A stretch of 64,000 nt of DNA. Source: Hypomesus transpacificus (lineage: Eukaryota > Chordata > Actinopteri > Osmeriformes > Osmeridae). The notes below the pieces were generated by a model. The model was not told the DNA's origin, did not search any database, and saw only the letters and a program-made list of their open reading frames with translations. Below are positions 63,996 to 64,000 of the stretch, one piece after another (the stretch's first letter is position 1; each line of letters begins with the position of its first letter). A program made the position numbers and the translations under genes. The stretch spans positions 7,933,298-7,997,297 of the forward strand of contig NC_061077.1 of assembly GCF_021917145.1 (NCBI RefSeq). Reading direction: 5' to 3'.

Positions 63996-64000
63996 TAAGA

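Overview
This is eukaryotic, vertebrate and almost certainly teleost nuclear DNA. Every gene is split into short exons with GT-AG introns. The encoded proteins align colinearly with human proteins I recognise but carry many fish-type substitutions. Introns are compact. tRNA-derived SINE copies with the common fish tail (…GGATAAGAGCGTCTGCTAAA…), long GT and CT microsatellites and long poly-C runs are scattered through the non-coding DNA. Family or species cannot be fixed from the window.

Layout: 1-5.9 kb has no recognisable gene. ABTB1 (minus, 10019-6427, 12 coding exons, 476 aa) is followed by ICMT (plus, 11341-13469, 5 exons, 292 aa), RNF207 (minus, 20895-15619, 17 coding exons, 644 aa), RPL22 (plus, 21799-23635, 4 exons, 128 aa), RCC2 (minus, 28994-25070, 12 coding exons, 495 aa), ARHGEF10L (plus, 33413-52519, 28 coding exons, 1365 aa, with a likely 5'UTR exon near 30.8-31.16 kb), IGSF21 (plus, 53929-61341, 10 exons, 476 aa) and a partial minus-strand exon (63995-62538, running off the window) encoding an SPATA31/FAM205-like repeat protein. 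Reading frames stay open and in phase across all exons I joined for the seven complete genes, which strongly supports the models.

The genes are not functionally one pathway. They cover ubiquitin-ligase adaptor/E3 proteins (ABTB1, RNF207), CAAX-protein methylation (ICMT), translation (RPL22), mitosis/small-GTPase control (RCC2, ARHGEF10L) and synapse adhesion (IGSF21). The order ICMT-RNF207-RPL22 matches human 1p36.31 and RCC2-ARHGEF10L-IGSF21 matches human 1p36.13, so two blocks far apart on the human chromosome are adjacent here. Three divergent pairs (ABTB1/ICMT, RNF207/RPL22, RCC2/ARHGEF10L) alternate with tail-to-tail pairs, and the divergent starts are embedded in TAGCTAGC-rich DNA.

I did not find a new biological system such as an operon-like cassette, CRISPR array or defence locus. 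The most interesting items are gene-structure details in ARHGEF10L (a 39-nt cassette microexon inside the PH region, a stop-free 144-nt intron, a GC-AG intron, a GT microsatellite fused to a splice donor, an SPD/SPE repeat), the partial SPATA31-like repeat gene, and several small palindromic or repeat structures.
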